Positions 14,201 through 23,400 of a DNA stretch of 64,000 nucleotides are shown here, piece by piece (position 1 is the first letter of the stretch; the number at the start of each line of letters is the position of its first letter). The stretch spans positions 11,888,501 to 11,952,500 of the forward strand of contig JAPYXD010000701.1 of the NCBI GenBank assembly GCA_030998225.1, in the 5' to 3' direction. This DNA is from Diplolepis rosae. Lineage: Eukaryota > Arthropoda > Insecta > Hymenoptera > Diplolepididae. Under the pieces are notes generated by a model. It worked only from the letters and a program-made list of their open reading frames with translations. It was not told where the DNA came from and did not search any database. The translations under genes and the position numbers were made by a program.

Positions 14201-14956
14201 TAAAAATTAATTCGTGACGACTTTTTTATCTCAAAATCTTTTTTTTTAACTTTAAAAGCCGTCTTGATTTTCGATCCGCAGTAATTGGCACACTTACCCT
14301 ATCCTTTATTAAATTAATTATATTATGGGTAAATTTTTATTTTGTACAAAAGCTAGTTTGAAAAACAAAACACATCAAAAATAAAGATTTGAATTACGAA
14401 GCCAATTTTCGGAATTCAAAAATATCTATCAATACCATTGAAACTCCAATCGACTTCGTTCCTTGACTCAAAATTTTTCCACGTTCCACAGTAATTTTCT
14501 GAACCAAAAATAATTATAAAATTTTTTCTCCATTTCTCGTTAGTAAAACTTATCTAAAAATAAAACAGGATTGCAGGATGGAAAACGATGTTGCTGGCAA
14601 TTGTAATAGTTCAACGATACCATGGATATTTTGCTATTCGGATCGGTACTTGGATTGGAATTAAAGTTTATTAATTATAGATACTTCGGAATCGATACTT
14701 TTTTCCAGTATCGTCCATCCCTAATTCAAACTGATTGCACTAAAAGTGTTTCGAATTAACACGCCACGCGCTCAGTTTAAATAAAAACAACCCAATTGAA
14801 CTAGGCTGCTTGAAAGAAATCTTTCGACCCGATTTTCGATGCACCCCAAAATAAGCTTCAAGTCGGTTCGATTCAATATCAACAGTTCTAATATTTACCC
14901 TCAGCACTGGCGACGAGTAAAAAGGCGTATAATAGAGAAGCAATAACTATATTCAT
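2038..14956 (-). CDS. Gene A: secreted serine-protease homolog, triad lost (4 exons)
   Basis: Exons are 14899-14956, 4611-4903, 2345-2605 and 2038-2229, giving 267 residues. Seen: a 19-residue hydrophobic signal peptide; a degenerate IVGG (KIEGGH, residues 29-34); a Cys55/Cys71 pair like chymotrypsin Cys42/Cys58; a GWG motif in exon 3; LDTGSP (205-210) in place of GDSGGP. The catalytic His position is Glu70 (SSEC), the Asp position appears to be Ser112, and the catalytic Ser is Thr207. Family knowledge: S1-fold proteins without a triad are non-peptidase homologs, often secreted and acting as cofactors, decoys, binding proteins or venom/salivary proteins. The role here is unknown. All introns are GT-AG with phases 1,0,0 as in gene B. 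Intron 1 is about 10 kb and full of transposons, intron 2 about 2 kb with mariner relics, intron 3 only 115 bp. An upstream in-frame ATG at 14968 is possible; 14956 matches gene B in signal-peptide length. Confidence 0.85.
2345..2605 (-). CDS. Gene A exon 3 (GWG exon)
   Basis: The acceptor TTGTAG|GTTGG opens an 87-codon exon with FDIFGWGDRK (the family's SGWG), a CEG...YYVC cysteine pair like Cys168/Cys182, and the donor AAG|GTAATT. It aligns over its length with 20563-20820 of gene B. Confidence 0.87.
2822..3694 (-). mobile_element. Internally deleted mariner (mauritiana-like), in intron 2 of gene A
   Basis: Inverted ends CCAGGTCTAGAAGTAT.AAAC and TA duplications at 2820-2821 and 3695-3696 define an 873-bp element. 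The minus frame 3015-3545 contains AAESHRMLVEAYGEHAL, GKPPKKFED joined directly to WDQKGVIYYELLKPGE, FLHDNAPSHTA (second Asp) and SPDLAPSDYHL (third Asp). The ~130 residues that carry the first catalytic Asp are missing, and the C-terminus is frameshifted at SDYHL. It cannot encode active transposase. It shares its deletion junction with 22276-22963. Confidence 0.85.
3698..4442 (+). mobile_element. Mariner relic with large central deletion
   Basis: It begins close to the right TA of the preceding mariner with CTGTCAAAAAAGTACCGGG, a typical mariner terminal sequence. Decayed frames read MDKNIEQRICFKFC, then VKEMVTENRHLSLREIAAEL and RVAARLVPK (DNA-binding half), then AIIVNEFLTKNST and SPDMALADFF (end of the catalytic half). 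The middle, including the first two Asp, is gone, and stops and frameshifts are present. The 3' end is decayed and approximate. Confidence 0.75.
4611..4903 (-). CDS. Gene A exon 2 (IVGG to Asp region)
   Basis: The acceptor TTCGCAG precedes a phase-1 exon of 293 nt, the same length as exon 2 of gene B. It carries KIEGGH, then VCSGVF...SSEC where the family has CGGSL...AAHC, and SIAALI where it has DIALL. The donor ATA|GTAGGT is phase 0. Confidence 0.85.
5137..6966. mobile_element. Long-TIR element (~1.8 kb) in intron 1 of gene A
   Basis: GAGGGTAAGTGGCT at 5137 is mirrored by GCCACTTACCCTC ending at 6966. The inverted similarity continues for about 240 bp inward on both sides (5137-5375 and 6725-6966). 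The core holds a diverged copy of the ~180-bp repeat family. No transposase frame was seen. Confidence 0.65.
5376..6233 (+). repeat. ~180-bp repeat family with (GACA)n tail, copy 1
   Basis: Three to four diverged ~180-bp units (each with a motif like ACGTTTTTTTCGTATTTCACA) are followed by a conserved block, a GACAGACAGACA microsatellite near 6087-6105, and CCATGATGAGAATGTAAAAA at the end. The same series in reverse orientation is at 36664-37845. Confidence 0.7.
6967..8159. other. Intron sequence, no feature recognised
   Basis: AT-rich, inside intron 1 of gene A. Short open frames here have no recognised motif. 7385-7500 is locally more GC-rich, with no identifiable product. Confidence 0.4.
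8160..8435. mobile_element. 276-bp TA-flanked MITE
   Basis: CCGTCGGAAATTGTG at the left is mirrored by CATATTTTCCGACGG at the right, with TA at 8158-8159 and 8436-8437. No coding capacity. The TA duplication fits a Tc1/mariner-type non-autonomous element. Confidence 0.75.
8888..9653. repeat. Foldback repeat, ~235-bp arms
   Basis: 8888-9120 (from AATTGAGGAGTTATATTC) is an imperfect reverse complement of about 9425-9653. The arms are separated by ~300 bp. No transposase frame. Terminal duplication not clear. Confidence 0.7.
9982..10106. mobile_element. 125-bp hairpin MITE
   Basis: AGGAGAATAGGGTAATAGAG at the left mirrors CTCTATTGCCCTATTCTCCT at the right. Short non-coding element. Confidence 0.65.
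10323..11379 (+). mobile_element. Mariner relic, frameshifted
   Basis: Frames in succession read FCFHLKK, LGVTQQAILKRLKALGMIQKQ, FLDRIVTGNEE (first catalytic region, then a stop), MLCIWWDQFG, LQHDNARPHVA (second Asp) and DSWISSKDTSFFRDGI. Several stops and frameshifts. The 3' end (CCGCGGAAGCAAAGTTGTAC) resembles a mariner terminus; no matching 5' terminus was found. Confidence 0.75.
11496..13009. mobile_element. Palindromic composite of two inverted, deleted mariners
   Basis: Two near-identical internally deleted mariners in opposite orientation, with the same 5' terminus (TCAGGTGCGCGACTAA and its mirror TTAGTTGTGCACCTAA) at both outer ends. TA is present at 11494-11495 and 13010-13011. Left copy, plus strand, 11496-12145: MSDFVLQKVFGDAALSETTC, KTFEDADVIYYELLKP, LQHDNARPHVA, lost after GLADQQFRS. 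Right copy, minus strand, about 12155-13009: the same start and the same KTFKDADV junction, with C-terminus IASKDEDFYRNGIQALPERW. Both lack the first catalytic Asp region. Confidence 0.78.
13154..14299. mobile_element. 1.15-kb TA-flanked TIR element
   Basis: GGGTAAGTGTGGGTATTACTG at the left is mirrored by CAGTAATTGGCACACTTACCC at the right, with TA at 13152-13153 and 14300-14301. Non-coding. It contains three tandem ~152-bp units. Confidence 0.75.
13640..14000. repeat. Three tandem ~152-bp units
   Basis: TTACTTTTTATAATTGAGAT or a close variant recurs near 13646, 13797 and 13949. Each is followed by a TAAAATGTTCAACA-like stretch and AAGTGATATAATTTTAAG-like sequence. Confidence 0.65.
14300..14898. 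other. Intron sequence between the TIR element and exon 1 of gene A
   Basis: No motif recognised beyond ordinary AT-rich sequence. The short frames here are spurious. Confidence 0.4.
14899..14956 (-). CDS. Gene A exon 1 (signal peptide)
   Basis: Encodes MNIVIASLLYAFLLVASAE plus the first base of a split Ala codon, followed by the donor G|GTAAAT. Hydrophobic core and small residues before the end suggest signal-peptidase cleavage near ASA. It aligns in length and splice phase with exon 1 of gene B (26336-26393). An upstream in-frame ATG at 14968 would add MCVK. Confidence 0.82.
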
Positions 14957-15002
14957 TTTAACACACATTTTTTTAACTGCCAGGAGCATCGTAAACCGAA
15001 CG

Positions 15003-15083
15003 ATTATATGTACAGCAAACACCAAAATACTGTCGGGTCTAGAATCTTTAAGCTAACATTTAAAGTAATAGATTAGATAAAAG
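15003..15083 (-). promoter_or_regulatory. Gene A promoter: GATA-type site and TATA box
   Basis: On the minus strand TTTTATCTAATCTA (15069-15083) lies about 115 bp, and ATATAATCG (15001-15009) about 50 bp, upstream of the chosen ATG. TTATCT is the reverse of the GATA-factor core AGATAA. The same two motifs in the same order precede gene B (26500-26513 and 26437-26445). The transcription start is inferred to be near 14975. Confidence 0.6.
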
Positions 15084-15099
15084 AATCTACCCGCTCAAG

Positions 15100-15180
15100 G
15101 TTAGATTCTCATCGCTGGTGAATTTGAGCGTTACCGGGGCGCGCGATTTGAATCGTCGAGCTTCACACTCTGATCTATTT
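15100..15180. repeat. Decayed GC-hairpin tail of the 180-bp repeat family
   Basis: GATTCTCATCGCTGG... to GGGCGCGCGATTTGAATCG aligns in order with the reverse complement of 37740-37830. Confidence 0.55.
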
Positions 15181-15453
15181 AAACCTCGTGCTTCGTGCTT
15201 GACATTCTGTTCTTTGCACACATTCCAGTTTATTTCATGTAATTTTATACTGAAACTCAAGTCAATTCCTTCATGTTGTAAATGTGAATTACATTTTCTA
15301 AAAGTTACTTTGACTATAAGAAATAAATTCTCTTCATGACACTCGCGCTTCGCGCTCGAGGTTCGCAATCGAAAACAAAGGACTAAGACTCGTGATTGAA
15401 ATAAAAAAAAAATCAGTATAAGCCTGTATTGATTTACCTGTAATATATATATA

Positions 15454-15769
15454 TTTTTCTTATGCATGCACAGCAATGATAACTTTTTTGCGTGAAACGC
15501 GGGAAGAAAAGCCCCTTTTTGGGGTACACACGAAAAATGCGGTAGTTTTTAATATTTCCCATGGGAATTATCAATAACTCCCGCATGTGGGGAAACAATT
15601 GCATGATTTGCGTTAGCATCGTGATTTTTTCGTCATTTTTTGCGCTATCAAGTGTCGTCATCTAGCTAACTAATTGTCAATAAAATGTTGCTGTTTCCCC
15701 CAAAACTGGGATTTTCTCCCCACATTTCAGGTAAAAAAGTGGCCATTTCTGTGCATGCATAAGAAAAAA
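15454..15769. mobile_element. 316-bp TA-flanked MITE
   Basis: TTTTTCTTATGCATGCACAG is mirrored by CTGTGCATGCATAAGAAAAA, with TA at 15452-15453 and 15770-15771. The inverted similarity extends about 40 bp. Confidence 0.75.
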
Positions 15770-15774
15770 TAAAG

Positions 15775-15885
15775 TATGCTCCACGGAAAGATGAGAATGA
15801 TTCTCACTCGTGTTTTCGCGCCCTCGCTTCGCTCGTGCGCAACTTCTTACTCGTCAGAATCATCCTTTTCCTCCCTTGTAGCATA
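15775..15885. mobile_element. Short hairpin MITE with GC-rich centre
   Basis: TATGCTCCACGGAAAGATGA at the left mirrors the end near 15858-15885. The centre is CGCGCCCTCGCTTCGCTCG. It lies 5 bp from the preceding MITE. Confidence 0.55.
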
Positions 15886-16519
15886 AGTATACTCATAGTA
15901 TACGTTTTTTTGGGAAGAAATGCTTTTAATTCAATAGCATTTTTTTCTCAGTGTAAAAATCGCAGTTTCTTGTTCAATAGTTAATCATTTAGATACTATT
16001 CGTTAATATTTATTTTTCTCGTGCAGTCAAAAATATAAATGTTTTAAACGGCAAACTCCATAATTTCAAGTTTCACAATTGAAAACGATGGTTGCTGAAC
16101 TTTCACGTGATATATAGATATAATTACAAGATAGCAAGTAGGTTAGTCTTTTACGTTTTATAAATCTCATCATAAAGAAACAGCATTGGGAAATAATGTG
16201 TCTAGAATCTTGATCACTGAATAGGCACGTGTTCAAGGTTTTGTACTTGGAATTCGTAAAAGCCAACAGAATAAATGCGCAGAAAGTGACGTAAAGTCAA
16301 ACAATAAATGATAACGCGACCTGTTTGACTAACACTAGCTTTTTCTGAAATTCACGTTAAATACAATCTGCTGGATTATATATTTTTGAGCTTCAACTTG
16401 TTAAAGAATAAAAACGCGCAAGAGATTTATTTGTTTGTCTGAGAATTCTTGATAAACAAGAAATATTCCATTCCCAGAAACCGAAAATTAAATGTTGAGA
16501 TCGTCATTATTTTTATTAA

Positions 16520-16936
16520 GGTAGTCCGCTAGTGGGAAGGGAAATATATATAAATATATAAATCGTATCTTATCGTATATCTCTGAAAGTTATTTCGAAA
16601 TAAACGCCAGAAAACAAGGATCAAAATGAAAGGGAATCCATATTTCCGCTTAGCTGACGATAACACTATAGTTGTCATCTCGTCGGGTGAGTCCGCGATT
16701 GGATCCCGAGTGATTGGCGCAGCGCGATGATTGTCGGAGTTCACCGAAAGAAATACTCCGAAAGTCAAATAAAGATAGTAAATTAATGGAAAACATTCTT
16801 TTTCCAATCGTTATAGGTATTAATAGTAAATTATAATGGAAAAAAAATTTCCGCACAATGTTCGGAATTTTGCAGTGCGCATGAAACATTTTCGAAAAAT
16901 TGTTATAGTTGCTCATTTGATCGCTACCGGACTACT
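16520..16936. mobile_element. 417-bp TTAA-flanked MITE (piggyBac-like)
   Basis: GGTAGTCCGCTAG and the mirror CTACCGGACTACT are flanked by TTAA at 16516-16519 and 16937-16940. TTAA duplication is the mark of piggyBac transposition. The internal short frames are not a transposase. Confidence 0.6.
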
Positions 16937-16956
16937 TTAAGATCATAAAATCATAC

Positions 16957-17079
16957 AAAATCAAAAGGCCTTAAAATTATGCATATAGTTGACAACTACA
17001 ATACTCTGTTGTGATTTCAAGCTCAATTTCAATGCAGTTTGTCAATTGTTTGCATAATTTTAAGGCCCTTGACTTTTGT
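16957..17079. repeat. ~120-bp hairpin repeat
   Basis: TCAAAAGGCCTTAAAATTATGC at the left mirrors GCATAATTTTAAGGCCCTTG at the right. A non-coding MITE-like palindrome. Confidence 0.6.
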
Positions 17080-17413
17080 TTGATTCATATGTAACTATAC
17101 TGGAATAAGCCATTTTGAACGAATCTTTAAGTACAATGGGCCCTGCTTAAGAAAACCGTTAGAACCATGGTTGGAACCGGGTAAAACACCATTTAGAACC
17201 CGGGGAGGTTCCCATCATAAGCTCTAGCACTTTATCCGGACCTACCTGGGTTCTACCGGGAAATTATAACATAATTGTGGAATGCTATCCCGGTGTAAGC
17301 GAGTTCTATATGGGTAATTGGTACTCAATTTATATTATGTTAATTGGAAAACGGGACCTAACAGGGTATACTTGATTACCGTCCGGGATTAGTTTATAAA
17401 AGTTATTCTTACA

Positions 17414-18139
17414 AAGTGCACTTTGGGTGTTTAAACAGGTCTAGCGTGGTTGTATCAGGTATCTAAGGAATTATAGGTGTGGGCGTCTATCGTGGTCTAA
17501 ACGGTCCCTAGCGGGGACATAGATTGAAAAATTTGATCAAAGTGCACACTGAGTATCTAAACAGATCTACCCTGGTCCTATCAGAGATTTCTTAAATCGA
17601 AGGTATGAGCGTCTAACATGATCTAAACGGGTTATAGCAGGGACGTAGATTGACAAATTTGTCCGTGCGCTCTGTGTGTCTAAACGGGTCTATCGTTCTT
17701 CTATTTGGGTATACAAACAGATCTACCCTGGTTCTATCAGAGATTTTCAGAAGAGAGATTATCAGAATCGAAGGTATGAGCGTCTAACATGATCTAAACG
17801 GGTCTATCGTTCTTCTATCAGGGATCTCTTGAATCGAAGGTATGGGCATCTAATAGGATCTAAACGGGTTATAGCGGGGACATAGATTGACAAATTTGAT
17901 CAAAGTGCACACTGGGTATCTAAACGGATCTACCGTGGTTCTATTAGAGATTTCTTAAATCGAAGGTATGAGCGTCTAACAGGATCTAAACGGGTTATAT
18001 CGGGGACATATATTGACAAATTGGGCTGTGCGTTCTGGATGTCTAAGTGGGTCTACCATTCTTCTATCAGGGATCTCTTGATTCGAAGGTATGGGCATCT
18101 AATAGGATCTAAACGGGTTATAGTGGGGACATAGAATTT
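17414..18139. repeat. ~124-bp minisatellite, about six units
   Basis: Units share GATCTAAACGGGTTATAGCG, GGGACATAGATTGACAAATTTG and ATCGAAGGTATGAGCGTCTAA. Unit starts lie near 17414, 17538, 17663, 17775, 17900 and 18025. Two unit types (GTGCACACTGGGTATC and GTGCGCTCTGTGTGTC starts) alternate. The array ends within a few bases of a mariner fragment. Confidence 0.75.
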
Positions 18140-18141
18140 GT

Positions 18142-18500
18142 TTGCATTTGCGACTTGTAACGCGAAAAAGAGACAGCCAAGGGATGTTCCGCCGTGTCTG
18201 CAAGAGATTGCTATCGACCACATTTGATACTTTTGAGCCGAGTATTAGAAGAAAAACGGCCAGTGAAAACCTATTGGACATGCTTAAATGGGAAGTCTTA
18301 CCCCACCTGTCACATTCACCAGGAATTACTCCTTCCCATTATCACTTATTCTGATCGATGACACGTAGCCTGGCTGAGCAGCACTTCCATTCTTATGAAG
18401 ATGCCAAAAAATGGGTTTACTCTTGGATAGCCTCAAAAGACATGTTGTTTTTCCGATGCAAAAAAGTAGTTGCTAGTGATGGACAATACTTTCAGTAAAA
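18142..18500 (+). mobile_element. 3' mariner fragment
   Basis: Decayed frames encode MLKWEVLPHLSHSPGIT, then SHYHLF (third Asp replaced by His), SWIASKDMLFF and VVASDGQYF. No 5' half and no terminus identified. Confidence 0.7.
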
Positions 18501-18959
18501 TGTTTTTCACTAATTTTTAGAAAAAAAGCATTAAATTTCATGAATTGAAAGAATAGTACATTATGATGTTAGTGCGGGAAGTTGGTGAATTCTAAAGTGT
18601 GTGAAGTTTGCAGCACAAAAAAAGCGGGTGTTGCAACTCACATGAATGGGGTACCACCAACCCGCACGCGTATCATAAACTATTTTTTGCAATACATTTC
18701 GGGGTGTTCGTACTTAGTGCATCGAAAAATGTGCGCAAAGGATAGTGTGCAGGAGTCAATATTCCCACATACTTAAGTGTTTACACGTGTTTTAAGTAAT
18801 TATGGATATTCTACTTTGCGAACATATTTCTGTGCGGAAAGTGCAGACTTTTCGTACAGTTTTGCAAAAACCCAATTTTGGAAACATTAAAGTGACAAAA
18901 AAAGGGTAAGAGATATATAATATACTGCGCTTTGGAGTAACATGTGCTAAAGAAACCAA

Positions 18960-19225
18960 TTTTAATCTGAGCTGCAATAGAATAGAACCTATAGTTTTTT
19001 CTGTGCAGCCTTCAGGATTTTTAGTAACATTGACAGATGAGATAAAATAAAAATAATTTTACCCCATAAATATTTTGATTATCATTTATTGTTTTGGTAT
19101 AGGCACAATACACTGTGTCAATAGTCTTTCTAAATATTTCATTGTTTACAGAAAGTTCCAGCCATAAAATATTCATAATTATTACAGCAGGATATAAGTC
19201 TGTTATTATTAATAGTAACAAAATT
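18960..19225 (-). pseudogene. Relic of a fourth serine-protease homolog (exon 3-exon 4 fusion)
   Basis: The reading frame at 19060-19221 resembles exon 3 of genes A and B (for example KTIDTVYCAYTKTINDNQN against YTIDTTYYVCAKTMNDHE) but has lost the GWG segment. At about 19060 it runs straight into bases matching the second half of exon 4 (the NYFYF region, then CCTGAAGGCTGC aligned with gene B's CCTCAGGGCTGC). Intron 3 and the first ~80 bases of exon 4, including the LDTGSP motif, are missing. No signal-peptide or IVGG exon was found. It sits between genes A and B on the same strand, so it is read as a decayed tandem copy. Confidence 0.7.
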
Positions 19226-19440
19226 CAAGACTCTTATTACTGTGAGGGCACATAACATGAGTAAAGTTGATTTTAAAATAATGTAAAATGTAAATATAGA
19301 TAATTCTGAAAAATAGTGGGAATCTAGGGAAACTTAAGGTTAGATGGTAATTGTATAGGTTATAGTAAGGTTTGATACAATCTATAGTAACTTATGATAT
19401 AATTCATCTAAAGTTCAGTATTTCGCTGTTAAAAATTTTC

Positions 19441-19943
19441 ATTATGACCCGTAGTGTCGATGGGCTGACACGGCTCATGGGTTTTCGCGCACGGAGCAGC
19501 CGTGCGCTGGACACGATATGCTTTTCACAGCAGAGCCGTGTCCAGACGCGGCAGAGAAGTGCCTCAATACTTTTACGTTGTGCATGGAGAAAATTAATTT
19601 GTGAAAATTTAATCAAAAGTTGAGTAAAGCTGGGAAATAGTGGCTTTTGGAGAAAATTTAAATTTTTTTGCGTATTCATTCATAACTTTATAATTCGTTA
19701 TTGAATGAATACACAAAAAAATTTAAATTTTCTCCAAAGGCCACTATTTCCCAGCTTTACTCAACTTTTGATTAAATTTTCACAAATTAATTTTCTCCAT
19801 GCACAACGTAAAAGTATTGGGGCACTTCTCTGCCGCGTCTGGACACGGCTCTGCTGTGAAAAGCATAGCGTGCCCAGCGCACGGCTGCTCCGTGCGCGGA
19901 AACGCATGAGCCGTGTCAGCCCATCGGCACTATGGGTCCAACG
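19441..19943. repeat. Foldback repeat, ~245-bp arms
   Basis: Nearly perfect palindrome centred near 19692. The arms contain GGGCTGACACGGCTCATG and its mirror CATGAGCCGTGTCAGCCC and are GC-richer than their flanks. The open frames on both strands are mirror shadows of one another. Confidence 0.8.
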
Positions 19944-20248
19944 CCATTTTTAATAAGGGACACGGCTAAATCGTATCCCTGCACGCGTTAGCAATGTGCA
20001 GACGACACAGCAGTCGCAAAAATTGATTTAGTTTGTATCAAACTCTTTTTTGTTCTAAATGAGTCCTGACAACATTTTTATCATCTTAACTAGTTGGCCA
20101 AATAATTTTTCCTAATAAAGACATTTTAAGTGCACAAACTAAATATTACATATTAACTAAACCGAAAATATAGTGATGGGATTTTCAATAAACTTAAAAA
20201 ATTGTTATCTTGGTGAATGAATATGGCTGCATATCAAAACATGAGAAA

Positions 20249-20458
20249 TTACAAGCTTAGTCGGAGCTGGGTGTCGTCATTTTTTTCCGAACCTGGAACT
20301 GGGAAGAAATTGCAGATATTCTCTACGTTGGCAGCCCTGAGGATTTCCATAATGTCGGTAGATGGCATAAAATAAAAATAATTCCCAGAATCGTGTATAT
20401 GGCTACTAATAATTCCGGCTATTGCACCTCCCACAATCAAAGGACTACCGGTGTCTAG
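20249..20458 (-). CDS. Gene B exon 4 (degenerate Ser exon)
   Basis: After the acceptor TTTACAG, 69 codons plus stop. It begins LDTGSPLIVGG (Thr for the catalytic Ser) and continues IAGIISSHIH...SGNYFYFMPS. Gene A has a Cys where B has Asp in the IH(C/D)SGN segment, so B lacks the Cys220-like residue. Intron 3 is 104 bp. Confidence 0.88.
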   Translation of the reverse strand, partial: LDTGSPLIVGGAIAGIISSHIHDSGNYFYFMPSTDIMEILRAANVENICNFFPVPGSEKNDDTQLRLSL

Positions 20459-23400
20459 CTGTAAATCAGATAAAAACATAGTTAATCGTAAATTTGTTTC
20501 ATTTATAATTTTATAATAAATGTACATTAAAAATAATTTTTCGTGATGGTTAAATTGATTACCTCAGTAATCTTTTCATGGTCATTCATTGTTTTGGCAC
20601 AGACATAATATGTAGTGTCAATCGTATAGTTGAATATGTTGCATTCAGAAGGTTCGAGAGATATGACTTTCATACTCATTAAACCAATTTGTGACTCCTT
20701 TACCATTGGCACTTTTGTTTGGCCCCATCCAAGCACTTCAAGTTCACACTCAGGCAATATATTTAAACATGAATATAGCATATATAATCCTGATGGCGAA
20801 CCAAAAATACTGTTTCCAGTCTGTAATAATTATTTTAAATTTCTGTTGAGTTTAGAGTATAAGGACAGTTTATCTAACTCAAAGTAGGGCCCCTCGCTAC
20901 TTAAAAAGTAAGAGGAAGTGTTAGGTCGTGAAATACAATTAGCTCATTAATAAATTAACAAATTCATTATTAAATTATTATGATTGACTAATGCTTTCTC
21001 CCAATGCATCATTATGTAACAATTACATAACGTCAGTTACGTAAATATTCACAGGTCTTCATCTTTTGTCACACACGCATGCGCTTTTTTAAATAGAAGC
21101 TTGACGTTAGGTAGTGTTCTAAGTAAAAAGTTTTTATGAAAAGTACTCCATGTTTATTACACGCAGAATCTCTTACTTACCTTCAAATCTCAGCAAATTT
21201 TTGAATTTCATAATTCATTGCATTCATTGTTTGAGCTTCTGAAGACCTATACTTGCCTCTACCGAGATTAATTCTAACTGTGTGGATTATGTACAGAAGA
21301 ACTCGTATTTTCAAATTCAAGATCTTTTTAAAATATCTCTTCAATTTTAAGTTTTGATATAATTCTTCGTTACTGCTGAGTACCAATTAAAACAATTATT
21401 AAATTGAAACTAATTAATAAACCTACCAAAACAAGTGCAACATCAACTGGTCCATGTTGTGGGACATAAAGTGGTTTGACCTTTTCAATTCCACGTCCTG
21501 TTTCACTAGAAACTGCAGTTATTGAATTCTTGGAAACACACATGAATTCAAGTAGTTTGTCTGCACATTTCACTGAAGTTGTAATAGTGCATTCAGCCGA
21601 ATAAACACCACTACATACGTGACTTCCATTGTGTCTAAAAGATACTACACATAATTTTGAAGATGTGATTGGAGGGGTTCCATTTTCGAGTTTACCGTTT
21701 AGTACAAGTGAATTGAATGCTATAAAATGAATATTTAATTACCAAATTATTATTATAAAAAATATATTGTTTTTTGATTCGTGACATGTTTCGGCAGATG
21801 TTCATTGTTTGCATTTCTAAAGTTTTTATGTGTCTCATTATTTAAAAATCAAAAAAACTGACCCCATGCCAAATTAATTATTACAAATATATTTTTTTTG
21901 TCTGTCAGTTTGATAATAAGAAAATCTGCCCAACCTTCTACGAGAGAATGAACACGTTTTCATCACGAGCTTTGCTCCAAAGTTTAAGCGCGTCTAGAAG
22001 GCACAAACTAATTTCAAAATAATGTAAACGTGAATCAAAATTTTCCACCTCAAAAATCTCTACAAAATGACTTGTATCATTCAATTATAAAATTTAAGTA
22101 TAAAACGATAAAATAAAGTCTAAATCAAACGACCTTTAAAATATAGCTTTCTGAGTGCTACGTATACAAGCAGAAATAGATGCACGGAAGAAAAGCTCTT
22201 TAAAGTGTAGAGAATGAGTTCTAGATTAGTGAATACAAAGGATAATTTAATACAAGTTAAAACACTCACTACATACCAGGTCTAGAAGTATGAAACCGGA
22301 ATTTCCCTATAGATGGTGTTTGCCATCAGTTTAGGGACCGTACAACCGCTTCTGCAGCGCCATCTCCTCCCTTCAGTAGACAACAACCCGAATCACAGTG
22401 TTTCGAGTGGTTTAAAAAATTCAAAACGGGTATTTTTATGTGAGAAACGAAGATCGTGGAAAACCCCCGAAAAAGTTCGAAGACTGGGATCAGAAGAGTG
22501 TTATCTATTATGATCTGCTAAAACCTGGTGAAACTGTCAACACGAATCGCTACCAACAGCAAATGATCGATTTAAATCGAGCATTACAAGAAAAACGACC
22601 GGATTATCGAAGAAGGCAACACAAAGTCATTTTTCTTCACGATAATGCCCCATCACACACAGCGAAATGGGTCAAGGAAACGATCGAGACGTTCAGTTGG
22701 GAAATACTGGCGCATGCCGCTTATTCTCAGGACTTGGCTCCGTCGGATTACCATCTGTTCACATCACTGGGCCACGCTCTCGCTAAACAACGCTTCACTT
22801 CGTACGAAAATGTACAAGAATGGCTGGATAACTGGTTTGATTTAAAAGACGAACAGTTTTATTGGCAATGTGGAATACTTTGAATAAAATATTTTCCATC
22901 ATTTTCATGCAACAGACGTGTAACTTTTGCAAAAAAATTCCGGTTTCATACTTCTAGACCTGGTATAAAGGGTGTCCCAAGACAATTGTACACAATTTAA
23001 ATGAAATAATAACACATGTTTCCTTCGATTTGTGCCGTATTGTTTATTTGGTATGAAAGTTTGGTCCTTTACAATTATACATGAAAGACAATCTCGGGCA
23101 TATGCTCTACAAACGATCAAACGATGATTGTAATTTTTGATGACATTTTGGCACATTTCTGGTGTTATTAGGCGTATATTGTCTCGAATATTTTGGTTTG
23201 ATGCTTTAGTTGTCTGGGGAACATTCGTATAAACCCGGTCCTTCAAAAGACCCCAAAGAAAAAAGTCACAAGGTGTCAAATCACACGATCTTGCAGGCCA
23301 ATTTATGGGTCCATTTCGTGAAATTATTCGATTTCCAAACTTTGTCTTCAATAAATTGATTGTTTGGTGTTAAGTATGGCATGTAGCACTGTCTTGTTGA

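Noticed and set aside
17414..18139. Array of regularly spaced repeats that might suggest CRISPR
   Set aside because: Units are ~124 bp tandem and diverged with no spacers, in a eukaryotic intergenic region; it is a minisatellite.
19372..19953. Similar proteins read from both strands (MNTQKNLNFLQ...)
   Set aside because: They are the two arms of a foldback repeat read in opposite directions.
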